From Leptospiraceae bacterium (GTDB lineage Bacteria; Spirochaetota; Leptospiria; Leptospirales; Leptospiraceae), in assembly GCA_024233865.1 (NCBI GenBank), contig JACKPA010000002.1, forward strand, positions 248,001-312,000: 64,000 bases of DNA. Reading direction: 5' to 3'. Made by a program: the position numbers and the translations under genes. The notes beneath the pieces were generated by a model that saw nothing but the letters and a program-made list of their open reading frames with translations, was not told the DNA's origin and searched no databases. Below, in pieces: positions 47,301-55,592 of the stretch. Position 1 is the first letter of the stretch; each line of letters begins with the position of its first letter.

Positions 47301-47665
47301 TCGGATGTATGGTTCACAACTAATTCTGTTATGACTCGAATATTGCGTGAATGAGCTTCCGTTAAGAAATCCTTAAAATCTTTTAAAGTACCATAAATAG
47401 GATTAACAGATTTGTAATCTGCAATATCATATCCATCGTCTCTCAATGGTGAAGGATAGAAAGGCAATAACCATATAGCAGTAACTCCTAAGTCTTGTAG
47501 ATAGCCGATACTTTCTTTTAAACCTTTAAAATCACCAATTCCATCTCCGTTGCTATCACGAAAAGCTCTTACGTGCAGTTCGTATATGATGGCATCTTTG
47601 TACCATAACGGATTGTCTTCTAAAATACTAACTTTTTTCTCTATTCCTTTTTTTGTAGCTTTCAT
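44324..47665 (-). CDS. treS: Trehalose synthase / maltokinase fusion (TreS-Mak)
   Basis: The 1113-residue product has a GH13 trehalose synthase half (about 1-560): DDGYDIADYKSVNPIYGT, catalytic Asp in DGMRLDAVPYIFEREGTNCE, Glu in LLAEANQWPED and Asp in RNHDELTLEMV. The maltokinase half (about 590-1113) has CRWFAGKARKI and the kinase-like loop RIRIHGDYHLGQVLFTGKDFVILDFEGEP. It interconverts trehalose and maltose and phosphorylates maltose to maltose-1-phosphate, the donor for GlgE. The gene starts one base after the glgE stop codon, so the two are translationally coupled. The fused form is common outside the actinobacteria. Confidence 0.94.
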   Translation of the reverse strand: MKATKKGIEKKVSILEDNPLWYKDAIIYELHVRAFRDSNGDGIGDFKGLKESIGYLQDLGVTAIWLLPFYPSPLRDDGYDIADYKSVNPIYGTLKDFKDFLTEAHSRNIRVITELVVNHTSDQHPWFQRARKAPAGHPHRDFYVWNDTPEKYTDTRIIFKDFETSNWTWDPVAKAYYWHRFYSHQPDLNFDNPEVKKAIEGVMDFWMDMGVDGMRLDAVPYIFEREGTNCENLPETHEYLKELRTYVDKNYKNKMLLAEANQWPEDSVAYFGGGDECNMAFHFPLMPRMFMSIRMEDNYPIIDILEQTPAIPDSCQWAIFLRNHDELTLEMVTDEERDYMYRTYANEPRTRINLGIRRRLAPLLDNDRKKIELMNALLFSLPGTPVIYYGDEIGMGDNIYLGDRDGVRTPIQWSGDKNAGFSKANPQKLYMPISIDPEYHYEAINIEAQQNNPSSLLWWMKQVIRLRKQFPAFNRGNIRFLYPENRRILAFIRKYEDEQILVVANLARKVEFVELDLEEYAGMVPIELFGQTEFPVIQKNPYFLTLSSYTFYWFLLKPKEVLAPSQPSNMEIPVLDGVNTIEQLFQTKIKLYFETKVLPNYMRRCRWFAGKARKIKSVSVADFLKLDNKEFYLLFLNVNYVEGEDEVYSLPLSIASREKSKQLREEYQHLIIAYLGKKEDANDLILYDGLGNENLQKLFLNSIITKKGFRGEAGEINARTERGFIKNPNTNSLTPKLLKAEQSNSSIIFDDVYMLKLFRRLDKGINPDLEIGKFLAEKANFQHVPPLCGSLDYTDKSGSNFTIGILTGFVPNFGDAWKYTLEAVSRFYENVQLLSNEREKLVELSEKHLVYMTDAELSDELKDTIGPYLSSAELLGVRTAEMHIALSSDPEDPSFSHDPFSTLYVRSLYQSMRSMADQSISLLKKSLKNLSNFSLPSAERVIKNESQIKSKFQSIVGKKMDSVRIRIHGDYHLGQVLFTGKDFVILDFEGEPLRSISERKLKRSVLRDVAGMLRSFHYASVAVLFEKAHLGETFLEDLKWARLWYRSVSIYFLKGYLSTANKVPFLPSTKEGIANLLDIYLLEKAMYELKYELAQRPDWVRIPIQGILDLIDD

Positions 47666-49645
47666 CTATTCCTCCGAAGATGCTGACACTTGATTTATGC
47701 AAAAAATGTGAGCCGGAAAGTTTTGAGGGTTTAACTCAATAAAGTTCCAGTTTCCATGCCATTTATATTCCTTTTCAGTTAATAAATCTTTCAAATAAAA
47801 CGGTTTGTTTACGTCCAAACCAACTTGGGAGCAGTCAAATTTCACAAAACCGGATTGAGTAAAATACGGGTCTAAGTTCACAATTACAAGAATGATATTC
47901 CCAAAATCATCGGTGTGTTTGCTATAAGCAATCAAATGGTCATTATTGGTTTCATAAAATTGTACATTAAAATTTCTTTGCAGAGCTTTGTTATTTTTCC
48001 GAATTTCATTGATTTTAGTAATAAGAGGTCTTATTGATACGGAGTTGTTTAAATCCCAATGCCTTACTTCGTATTTTTCCGAATTCAAATACTCTTCACT
48101 GTTTGGTTCTCTTGGAACATTTACACAAAGCTCATACACAGGACCATAAATCCCAAAGTTAGATGACATCGTTGCCGCAAGAATCACTCTCGACATACAA
48201 GCGGCTCTACCACCATTTTGCAAAAAGGCATGTAAAATGTCAGGGGTATTGGGCCAAAAATTCGGTCTGTAAAATTCAGCAACTTCCGTAGAAGTTAGCT
48301 CTGTTAGATATTCGGTTAGTTCTTCTTTTGTATTTCTCCATGTAAAATAGGTATAGGATTGAGTGTATCCGATTTTAGCCAAATGGTACATTATATTAGG
48401 ACGGGTAAAAGCTTCTGCTAAGAATAGGACATCTGGATGAACAGCTCGAATTTCCGAAATTACCCATTTCCAAAAATACAAAGACTTCGTATGAGGGTTA
48501 TCCACACGAAATATCTTCACTCCCCTTTCGATCCAAAAGAAAAAAACGCTTTTTAGCTCCTCCCATAATTCTTTTGCCTTTTCCGATTCAAAGTCAAAAG
48601 GATATATATCTTGGTATTTTTTGGGTGGATTTTCAGCATACTGAATTGTGCCGTCAGGTCGTTTTCTAAACCATTCCGGATGCTCTAAAACATAAGGATG
48701 GTCCGGTGAGCACTGAAAAGCAATATCCAAAGCTATTTCCATTCCCATTTCTTTGGCTTTGTTTACAACCTTAACGAAATCTTCTAAGGTTCCCAGTTCT
48801 TGATGAACGGATTTGTGCCCTCCGTCTATAGAACCTATCGCCCAGGGAACTCCTGGATCACTTTTTTCGGGATTTAAGGTATTATTTTTTCCTTTTCGGA
48901 AAGTATGACCAATCGGGTGAATGGGCGGGAGATACACTACATCAAAACCCATAGACGAAATGTATGGCAAAAAGCCTTCCAAGTCCTGAAACGTTCCATG
49001 CTTTCCTTCCGCAGAAGAACAAGAACGTGGAAAAACTTCATACCACGAACTGAATGCGGCTCTTTCTCTATCAACTTCTACCTTTAGTTCTTTATGATAT
49101 CGGGTAGAAAGATGTCTGTCGGGACAAACCTCCATAAGACTCGCCAATTCATCACCTATGGCAAGTTCTGCCACATCCTTCGACACAGGTTTGTTAGTAT
49201 CTGTTTCCAATGCTTTTAAAATTTTTTGCAGCGAATTAGACGTGGCCGCATCTGCTCTTTTTGTTGCCGATTGAACTAGGCTTATTCCGATTTGAAGTTC
49301 AACTCGAACGTCTTGGTTGTCTTCAAACTTTTTGGTAAAATTATGTTTCCATGTTTTAAAGGAATCGACCCAAGCTTCGATGGTATAATAATAATCTTCC
49401 AGTGAATCCACAGAAAAATCCCCAAGCCATATATCATTCCACAAGAGTTTTAGAGGTTTTTCACTCCAGTTTGTTTCACTCTTTTTTTTAAACAACACCC
49501 TCGCGGAAAGTTCATCGTGTCCGTCAGAGATAATTATCACTCTTAGGTTGACTTTATCTCCTACGACTCGTTTAATTGGATAACGTCCACAATTTATTTC
49601 CGGTGTAACTTGCTCTATAATTGGTCTAACTTTTATATCTTGCAT
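47666..49645 (-). CDS. glgE: Alpha-1,4-glucan:maltose-1-phosphate maltosyltransferase GlgE
   Basis: The start at ATG 49645 (MQDIKVRPIIE, 659 residues) follows AGAGAG; an ATG five codons upstream has no such site. The product has an N-terminal beta domain (NLRVIIISDGHDEL), a helical insert and a GH13_3 barrel. The barrel includes VVYLPPIHPIGHTFRKGKNN, DIAFQCSPDHPYV, the nucleophile Asp in FRVDNPHTK and the acid Glu in FLAEAFTRP. These are GlgE signatures. It extends alpha-1,4-glucans with maltose units from maltose-1-phosphate. With TreS-Mak and GlgB it forms the complete trehalose-to-glucan route. A degenerate transposase lies upstream. Confidence 0.94.
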   Translation of the reverse strand: MQDIKVRPIIEQVTPEINCGRYPIKRVVGDKVNLRVIIISDGHDELSARVLFKKKSETNWSEKPLKLLWNDIWLGDFSVDSLEDYYYTIEAWVDSFKTWKHNFTKKFEDNQDVRVELQIGISLVQSATKRADAATSNSLQKILKALETDTNKPVSKDVAELAIGDELASLMEVCPDRHLSTRYHKELKVEVDRERAAFSSWYEVFPRSCSSAEGKHGTFQDLEGFLPYISSMGFDVVYLPPIHPIGHTFRKGKNNTLNPEKSDPGVPWAIGSIDGGHKSVHQELGTLEDFVKVVNKAKEMGMEIALDIAFQCSPDHPYVLEHPEWFRKRPDGTIQYAENPPKKYQDIYPFDFESEKAKELWEELKSVFFFWIERGVKIFRVDNPHTKSLYFWKWVISEIRAVHPDVLFLAEAFTRPNIMYHLAKIGYTQSYTYFTWRNTKEELTEYLTELTSTEVAEFYRPNFWPNTPDILHAFLQNGGRAACMSRVILAATMSSNFGIYGPVYELCVNVPREPNSEEYLNSEKYEVRHWDLNNSVSIRPLITKINEIRKNNKALQRNFNVQFYETNNDHLIAYSKHTDDFGNIILVIVNLDPYFTQSGFVKFDCSQVGLDVNKPFYLKDLLTEKEYKWHGNWNFIELNPQNFPAHIFCINQVSASSEE

Positions 49646-49831
49646 TATACTCTCTAACATATTATTAAAATATTTTGTATTAATTTTAAGGTTTTAACAA
49701 AATGTTTGTCAAGAAAAAAAATAAAAAAAATTCGCTCATGTAACGGATTTTGTGTATGTAACCACATATAAAAAAAAATGTTGAAACTCCCCTCAATAAT
49801 AAATTTTTATTTTTTACAAAATTTAAAGAGG

Positions 49832-50600
49832 ACACATTCATGCATAGCAAGATACTGTTGAAGATATTTCTTGTTTACACCACGAAAAGGAACATTTATA
49901 AATAATCTTTAAACCTGTCCATATTATTTCTATGGTGTTGGAATTTTTAACCTCACAGTATTCCATCACCATCATCATTTCGTGCCCACTCACGTTTACC
50001 AAGTGAAGAAGTTTATCAAACAGTTAAATGTATACGCTGTAGATTCAGACAAATAATTATAGGCTGTACCCCATTCATCAGTATTGATAGTTGTATTATC
50101 CATGGTTGCATCTAAAACAGAGATTCAAGATCCTTTCTTCCACTATTTTTTTGGTCGAATTAATTGAATCTGACCACTTTCCGCCCAACGATTCCCAACA
50201 CGGGAGGACGATCTGTATCCCAAGTGCCATGACCTCGTGTTTATTAGCACGGCTGTATATGGTGGGTCGTCTGGTTTTGGGTGTAAAGTGAAATTTTTTG
50301 ACCTGCATTTTGATACATCTCATCTACTTCCACAACGTCGTCTGTTACAAGGCCAACAACATTCAACACTGATGGTTGGGGAGGAACACAAGCCTTAGTG
50401 TCTTTGAAAACAACCTTATTTTTTTACATTCCTTTATAAAGATTAAGTAAAAGTGCAATAGTCTATATCAAGTTTCGAGAGAAAGATGCAGAGTTGATAT
50501 CCCTGGGAAAAGCCTTTTAAAATATGTACTTCACATCATTAGCAGTTATAAAATATGCACTTGTTCCATATTGTCTTAGAAAATGCGTTAAGATTCGATT
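49832..50600 (-). pseudogene. Degenerate ISXO2/IS1595-type transposase
   Basis: No single frame is long, but several frames on the minus strand together spell an ISXO2-like transposase. FSQGISTLHLSRNLDIDY lies near 50500. VVEVDEMYQNAG near 50320 holds the first catalytic Asp-Glu, followed by RANKHE.MALG near 50240. INTDEWGTAYNYL near 50070 holds the second Asp. KREWARNDDGDGI near 49985 and KYLQQYLAMHE-like text near 49850 follow. At least four frameshifts and stops lie between these blocks, so the element is inactive. Boundaries are approximate and I could not identify terminal inverted repeats. The flanking 50601-50994 stretch holds no gene I can support. Confidence 0.72.
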
Positions 50601-50994
50601 ACATGAGCAGTGAAAATATATAATAAATTCAAGGGTTGTCTCTTCTGAACCTTTGATTGCTCAACAGGAGAATTATCAATCTGGACAAGATAAACCTTTA
50701 GGATGCAAAAGTTTGAAAAAGATAATCGTAACATTTCTGTTCATGGAATTTTCATCCATCAATTCGACTGTTGAAAAAATGATCATTAATTCCACCTTTA
50801 GCAAAATTATTAAAAATCATCATTGATATATGAAAATTATATTGTCAAGCGTTTCACAGGGTTTAGATTCCCAATATGAGCGAAGAAAAAATTAAATATG
50901 AATTTTGTCTTTTAAGACCTGAGATCAAGTTGTGGTTAAAATTCTAATTGACTAAAATATCTAATTCCTAATACTTAAAAATCATGGAAGTAAA
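50601..50994. other. Intergenic stretch between IS remnant and nnr, no supported gene
   Basis: A 23-codon frame from ATG 50876 (MSEEKIKYEFCLLRPEIKLW) is the only notable reading frame and may be a fragment of a lost gene. Upstream of nnr, TTGACT (50948) and TAATAC (50969) are spaced 15 bp and could be a weak promoter. GGAAG at four-base spacing precedes the nnr ATG. Confidence 0.3.
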
Positions 50995-52470
50995 ATGGAA
51001 ATAATTAAGACCTATAGTGATTCGGAAAGTAAAAAGCTAGATGAATATACGATTCATCAATTTGGAATAGAAGGTAAAACTCTAATGGGGCTTGCTTCTG
51101 TCTCTATCTTCCAAGAATATAGCTCGCTTTGGAAAGACTATGAAATAATTATTCTTTGCGGAAGCGGAAATAACGGAGGTGACGGTCTTGCATTAGGTTA
51201 TTTTTTGTTCCAATCCGGTTTTGAAATCAAAATTTTTAGGAAATCAGGACAGCACTCAGAAGAATATACTTTTTATCTCCGTTTGCTCCAAAAGTCGAAT
51301 TGTGAGATCTCCAATTTGGACGAAGCATCCGATTATATTCTATCCTGTAAATATGGAACATTTCTTATTGTTGATGCTATGCTTGGAATCGGTTTCAAAC
51401 CACCTTTGAATGATTATTATACCAATTTGGTAAACACAATCAATACTTTTCGGAAAATGAATCCAAACAGCAGAATACTATCCATTGACTGTGCTTCCGG
51501 TTTTTTTCCATGTTCGAATATCCATTATATAAAACCCGACTTTTTGGCTGAAGTAGGAGTTGTAAAAACAAATTCCATCTATTATAGATATGAGCTAAGT
51601 CATTATTCTTTTCACCCTATCGGATTTCCAGTAAAGGAGTTTGAAAACCTGAATTCGGAGATTGGTGGTCACAGTTGTTTTGTTCCTTCATCTTGGGGAG
51701 AGATTCAAAAAATCACCAAGCGAGAATCGGATTCACACAAATATACAAACGGGTCCGCAACCTTCATTGGTGGCTCCAACGGTATGTCCGGTGCCATTAT
51801 GATTTCCCAAAACGCTTTTCATGTTTTAGGAGGTGGTATTTCAAAGGTTTTTACGCCTAGTCGCACTACATTGGAAATACTCTTAAAAACCGATCCTTCC
51901 ATGATGGCGACAGACCTTAACAAAGACACCGTAGCAGACAGTTTTTTAAGAAAATCGGACGTAATAGTTATCGGTCCTGGTTTGAATCCTATCGATTTAA
52001 ATTTCCCTCTTTCTTATAGGAAAGAGCAATTTGTAATTATAGATGCTGGTAGCTTAGAAAGTGTAAAAAATAAAAAATTGAATCAAAACTTTCTTCTGAC
52101 ACCTCATATCGGAGAGTTTACAAAGTTAATAGATGCAAAACACAAACATATATTCGATTACATTCCATATCTAAAAAATTATTGCATACAAAATCAAGTC
52201 AACGTATTATTAAAAAGCCATATTTCGATTTTTGGTGATACAACCGGTAAAGTTTATTATTGGGCTTATCCGAATCCTCGTTTAGCTGTTATGGGGAGTG
52301 GAGATTTACTCGTTGGAATATTGGCTTTTTTTATCTCAAGAACAAAGGATTGGATTACATCAGTAAACTACTCCTTATCCGTTTTAAAACAAACTGAAAA
52401 TATGGAGGCTCTGTACCCCACTGTGAATGATATAAAAAATTATATAAAGGAGTTGATTGCTTATGCATAA
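50995..52470 (+). CDS. nnr: Bifunctional NAD(P)H-hydrate epimerase / ADP-dependent dehydratase
   Basis: The 491-residue product has the N-terminal YjeF epimerase domain, with LCGSGNNGGDGLALG (nucleotide loop) and IVDAMLGIGF. The C-terminal ribokinase-like dehydratase domain has ATFIGGSNGMSGA, VIGPGLNP, LTPHIGEF and the catalytic region MGSGDLLVGI. Together they repair hydrated NADH and NADPH. In the epimerase half, DCASGFFP replaces the usual D.PSG, so epimerase activity may be altered. It overlaps the next gene by 8 bp. Confidence 0.92.
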   Translation: MEIIKTYSDSESKKLDEYTIHQFGIEGKTLMGLASVSIFQEYSSLWKDYEIIILCGSGNNGGDGLALGYFLFQSGFEIKIFRKSGQHSEEYTFYLRLLQKSNCEISNLDEASDYILSCKYGTFLIVDAMLGIGFKPPLNDYYTNLVNTINTFRKMNPNSRILSIDCASGFFPCSNIHYIKPDFLAEVGVVKTNSIYYRYELSHYSFHPIGFPVKEFENLNSEIGGHSCFVPSSWGEIQKITKRESDSHKYTNGSATFIGGSNGMSGAIMISQNAFHVLGGGISKVFTPSRTTLEILLKTDPSMMATDLNKDTVADSFLRKSDVIVIGPGLNPIDLNFPLSYRKEQFVIIDAGSLESVKNKKLNQNFLLTPHIGEFTKLIDAKHKHIFDYIPYLKNYCIQNQVNVLLKSHISIFGDTTGKVYYWAYPNPRLAVMGSGDLLVGILAFFISRTKDWITSVNYSLSVLKQTENMEALYPTVNDIKNYIKELIAYA

Positions 52471-53071
52471 GTATTATTCCCGTTCTCCGGAAGAGTTTAG
52501 AGAGTATGCTGAAAGCTTCAACAAAGGAAGAAGAAAAAAAAATTGGATTCAAATTTTGATTCTTGTGGATATAGTAATTCTTGTATTCATTTTTTTTATG
52601 ACAACCAAAACCATGAATTCCGATTTGGGTCCAATCCGTTCATCTACAAAAGCTCGAACGGAAGGATTGGAGTTGTATTTTATCAAATCCAGTGATTCCA
52701 ATAAAGAGAATATTACCTATTTTCTTTTTGTGAAAAATATGAACATGGAAACGTATACCTTTCCTAAGCCTGAAGTTATCATAAAGTTTTTTTTAAAAAC
52801 TACCACAGGAATCAACTGCTATACGAAAGAAATAAAGTTTAATCCTAAAACTATCGTAAAAGATTCCACAGAGTTTTACGCTTTTAATATTTCCTCATCC
52901 GAACTATCCCTACTTCCAGATAAATGCCAAAAAATATTGATTCGTGAAGAAGGAATCAAAGGGTATCGAAAAATGTTTGCTGGTGGTAAATCAAACGTTG
53001 ATGCTATTTTAGAATTCCAAGATAAAGAAAACCGTCAAACCTTAGTTATAAAAAACGAACGATGGTATTAA
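52463..53071 (+). CDS. Single-pass membrane protein of unknown function
   Basis: The start is set at ATG 52463 (202 residues), which overlaps the nnr stop. A basic cytoplasmic segment (residues 1-27) precedes one membrane helix (about 28-48, ILILVDIVILVFIFFM). The rest is extracytoplasmic, with beta-sandwich-like alternation (YFLFVKNMNMETYTFPKPEVIIKFFLKT) and two Cys residues (NCYTKE, DKCQK). I do not recognise a family. It overlaps the cyclase gene by 10 bp, so it is translationally coupled to it and may assist its sensing. Confidence 0.65.
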   Translation: MHKYYSRSPEEFREYAESFNKGRRKKNWIQILILVDIVILVFIFFMTTKTMNSDLGPIRSSTKARTEGLELYFIKSSDSNKENITYFLFVKNMNMETYTFPKPEVIIKFFLKTTTGINCYTKEIKFNPKTIVKDSTEFYAFNISSSELSLLPDKCQKILIREEGIKGYRKMFAGGKSNVDAILEFQDKENRQTLVIKNERWY

Positions 53072-55017
53072 AAATAAAAAACAAAGTTAAAAAATTTAAG
53101 ATAACAAAGTGGATCGAAATCAAAACTACGTTAATTATCTTCCTTCCACTGTTTTTTATTTTTTCCGGTATTATAATTTTACTCTATTTGAATGAATCGG
53201 ATAAAAACAAAATTCTTATACGAAATCAAACTCTAAATTATGTTTCCACAATAGACAAGCTGATAAGTAGGGATATCAGTTTTGCCGTTTCCGATTTGTT
53301 GTTTCTTTCCGAACTTCATGAAATTAAAAGGGCTTTGGATGATGGTTTGGCACAAGACAGTTTGGACGATTTAAAATCTTTTTCCAAACAAAGAAAAAAT
53401 TATGATCAAATTAGCCTTTTGGATAGCACCGGAATGGAAATGGGACGAATCAATTATGATAGAGGAGAAATCTACCTCGTTACCAAAGAAAAACTTCAAA
53501 ATAAAAAAGATTGTTATTACTTTCAAGAAACAATTAAGCTAACTCCCGGTAGTATTTATATCTCTCCTCTTGACTTGAATGTGGAATATGGAGAAACGGA
53601 AAAACCAATAATTCGGTTTGTTACTCCACTTTTAAGCAAGTCCGGAAATAAAAAAGGACTACTCGTTTTAAATTATTTTGCAGAAAAAATTCTCCAAAAT
53701 TTTAATTTTGTCTCTAAAAATGAAAATAACCCTACAAATGAATACTCACCGATGCTTCTAAATAAGGATGGCTATTACTTAAAAAGCCGGGACCCGGAAG
53801 ATGAATGGGGGTTTATGCTTGAAGATCGCAAAAATAAAAAAATTCAGGTCAAATTTCCGACTGAATGGGATAGAATCACAAAAGAAGAGTTTGGCACGTT
53901 CCTGACTAAAAATGGCTTGTTTACTTTTCGAACAATTTATCCGAACATTTTTAATGGCTACCCTTCTCATTCCAATAATTTTTATTGGAAATTACTGATT
54001 CACGTTTCTCCGGAAGTATACGACTCAAAACCTAAGAAATTTTTACAAACTCTAATCATTTTCTATATTCCTTTAATTATTTTATTAGGGATTGGTTCTA
54101 TTCTTCTTTCTCTTTCCACATATAAAGTGAAAACGGTAGAAGAAAACTTACAAAAACAGCAAGTCGCTCATATTCGTTTTGTCCCGGAAGAATTTTTAAA
54201 AATATTAAAAAAAGGTAATATTGTAGACCTTGATCTGTCTGATTGCGTTCAGGAAAACATGACGATTCTGTTTTCGGATATTCGTTCTTATACGCAAATA
54301 TCCGAAGCTTTGACGCCAGAGCAGATATTTCGTTTTTTAAATGGGTATTTTGAAAACGTAGCGTATGCGGTGAAAGATAATAATGGGTTTATTGATAAAT
54401 ATATTGGTGATGCTATAATGGCGCTTTTTCCAATTTCTTCGGAAGATGCATTGTCAGCCGCTTTAATTATGAATAAAAACCTATCCTCTTTTAACAAAAA
54501 GAGGATGGCAGAAGGAGAGGTACCGATAAAATCCGGATTTGGACTCCATTACGGAATGGTAACATTAGGAACGGTTGGCACAAATATTAGAATGGATACA
54601 ACCGTTATTGGAGACGCAGTAAACTTAACATCTAGAATTGAATCTTTAACCAAAACTTTTAAAATAGATATACTTTTTTCCAGTGATGTCTACCAAAATA
54701 TTTCCAATCCGAGTAAATTTCATATACGAGAGATCGATACGGTCCGAGTAAAAGGTAAACAAACACCTGTAGTGCTTTACGAGGCATTTGGGTCTGACCC
54801 GGAGTATGTTATCGAACAAAAAGTGAAAACACTATACAAGTTTAAAGAAGGAATTTTTCATTATAAAGCCGGAAACTTTAAGGAATCTTTGGAGTTATTT
54901 AAAACGTGCAAAAGCCTATGTCCGGATGACACCGTTCCACAAATTTATATAACGAGGTGTAGTACAATGATTCGCATTCCTCCCGGTGCAAACTGGTCTG
55001 GTGTGAGCACTTTATAA
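53062..55017 (+). CDS. Class III adenylate/guanylate cyclase with extracytoplasmic sensor domain
   Basis: The 651-residue product has a membrane helix (about 23-46), an extracytoplasmic Cache-like domain (about 50-330) and a second helix (about 331-352, FYIPLIILLGIGSILLSL). A cyclase domain (about 395-580) follows, with metal-binding Asp in TILFSDIRSYT and Asp in DKYIGDAIMALF, and VIGDAVNLTSRIE carrying the Asn and Arg of the transition state. The Lys in DKYIGD and Asp/Thr nearby favour ATP as substrate. A TPR-like tail ends in IPPGANWSGV. The ligand is unknown. A hemerythrin gene follows 33 bp downstream. Confidence 0.9.
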   Translation: MVLKIKNKVKKFKITKWIEIKTTLIIFLPLFFIFSGIIILLYLNESDKNKILIRNQTLNYVSTIDKLISRDISFAVSDLLFLSELHEIKRALDDGLAQDSLDDLKSFSKQRKNYDQISLLDSTGMEMGRINYDRGEIYLVTKEKLQNKKDCYYFQETIKLTPGSIYISPLDLNVEYGETEKPIIRFVTPLLSKSGNKKGLLVLNYFAEKILQNFNFVSKNENNPTNEYSPMLLNKDGYYLKSRDPEDEWGFMLEDRKNKKIQVKFPTEWDRITKEEFGTFLTKNGLFTFRTIYPNIFNGYPSHSNNFYWKLLIHVSPEVYDSKPKKFLQTLIIFYIPLIILLGIGSILLSLSTYKVKTVEENLQKQQVAHIRFVPEEFLKILKKGNIVDLDLSDCVQENMTILFSDIRSYTQISEALTPEQIFRFLNGYFENVAYAVKDNNGFIDKYIGDAIMALFPISSEDALSAALIMNKNLSSFNKKRMAEGEVPIKSGFGLHYGMVTLGTVGTNIRMDTTVIGDAVNLTSRIESLTKTFKIDILFSSDVYQNISNPSKFHIREIDTVRVKGKQTPVVLYEAFGSDPEYVIEQKVKTLYKFKEGIFHYKAGNFKESLELFKTCKSLCPDDTVPQIYITRCSTMIRIPPGANWSGVSTL

Positions 55018-55050
55018 TTTTTTTTATTAACAATAAATAAGGAATATAAA

Positions 55051-55458
55051 ATGGCGTTTATAGAATGGGAAGAAAAATACAATTTGAATATTAAAGAGGT
55101 GGATGACCAACACCAACATCTGATGGATCTCTTGAACAAATTATACGATTCTGTTGTCTCTGGAGCAGAACGAACAGTCTTAGGTGAAACTTTGGATGAT
55201 CTAATTCAATATACAGTAGAGCATTTTCAAACAGAAGAAGATTTGTTTGAAACTTTTCAGTATCCTCATGCCGAATCTCATAGAAAAGAGCACAATGATT
55301 TGACTAGAGCTGTAATAGAATTACAAGAACAATTTAAGGAAGGAAGTGCAACTATTTCTTTTGAAGTTTTGGACTTTCTTCGTAATTGGTTGATCGATCA
55401 TACCTTAGGTTCGGATCAAAAATTTGGTCCCTATTTTAACCAGAAAGGAATTTTTTAA
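55051..55458 (+). CDS. Bacteriohemerythrin
   Basis: The 135-residue four-helix product has the di-iron ligand set of hemerythrins: His21 in DDQHQHL, His58 and Glu62 in VEHFQTEE, His77 and His81 in SHRKEHNDL, and His-x4-Asp in DHTLGSDQ. It binds O2 reversibly and can serve as a sensor, store or delivery protein. An AAGGA site precedes the start. A 10-bp hairpin follows the stop, so transcription of the nnr-cyclase-hemerythrin run probably ends here. Confidence 0.93.
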   Translation: MAFIEWEEKYNLNIKEVDDQHQHLMDLLNKLYDSVVSGAERTVLGETLDDLIQYTVEHFQTEEDLFETFQYPHAESHRKEHNDLTRAVIELQEQFKEGSATISFEVLDFLRNWLIDHTLGSDQKFGPYFNQKGIF

Positions 55459-55467
55459 TATGGTTTT

Positions 55468-55499
55468 CCTCATTCCCTCCGAGTTTGGTGGGAATGAGG
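55468..55499 (+). terminator. 10-bp hairpin after hemerythrin
   Basis: CCTCATTCCC and GGGAATGAGG form a perfect 10-bp stem around a 12-base loop, starting 10 bp after the hemerythrin stop. The sequence after it is T-rich but interrupted (TAGTTTAATATCTC). It is probably a terminator for the plus-strand run. Confidence 0.55.
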
Positions 55500-55592
55500 T
55501 AGTTTAATATCTCTTTATCTTAAGTCTAATATACCAATATTATTTTTGACTTTTTAACCAATTTCCAATTTTTTTATCTTCTACAATATGAC

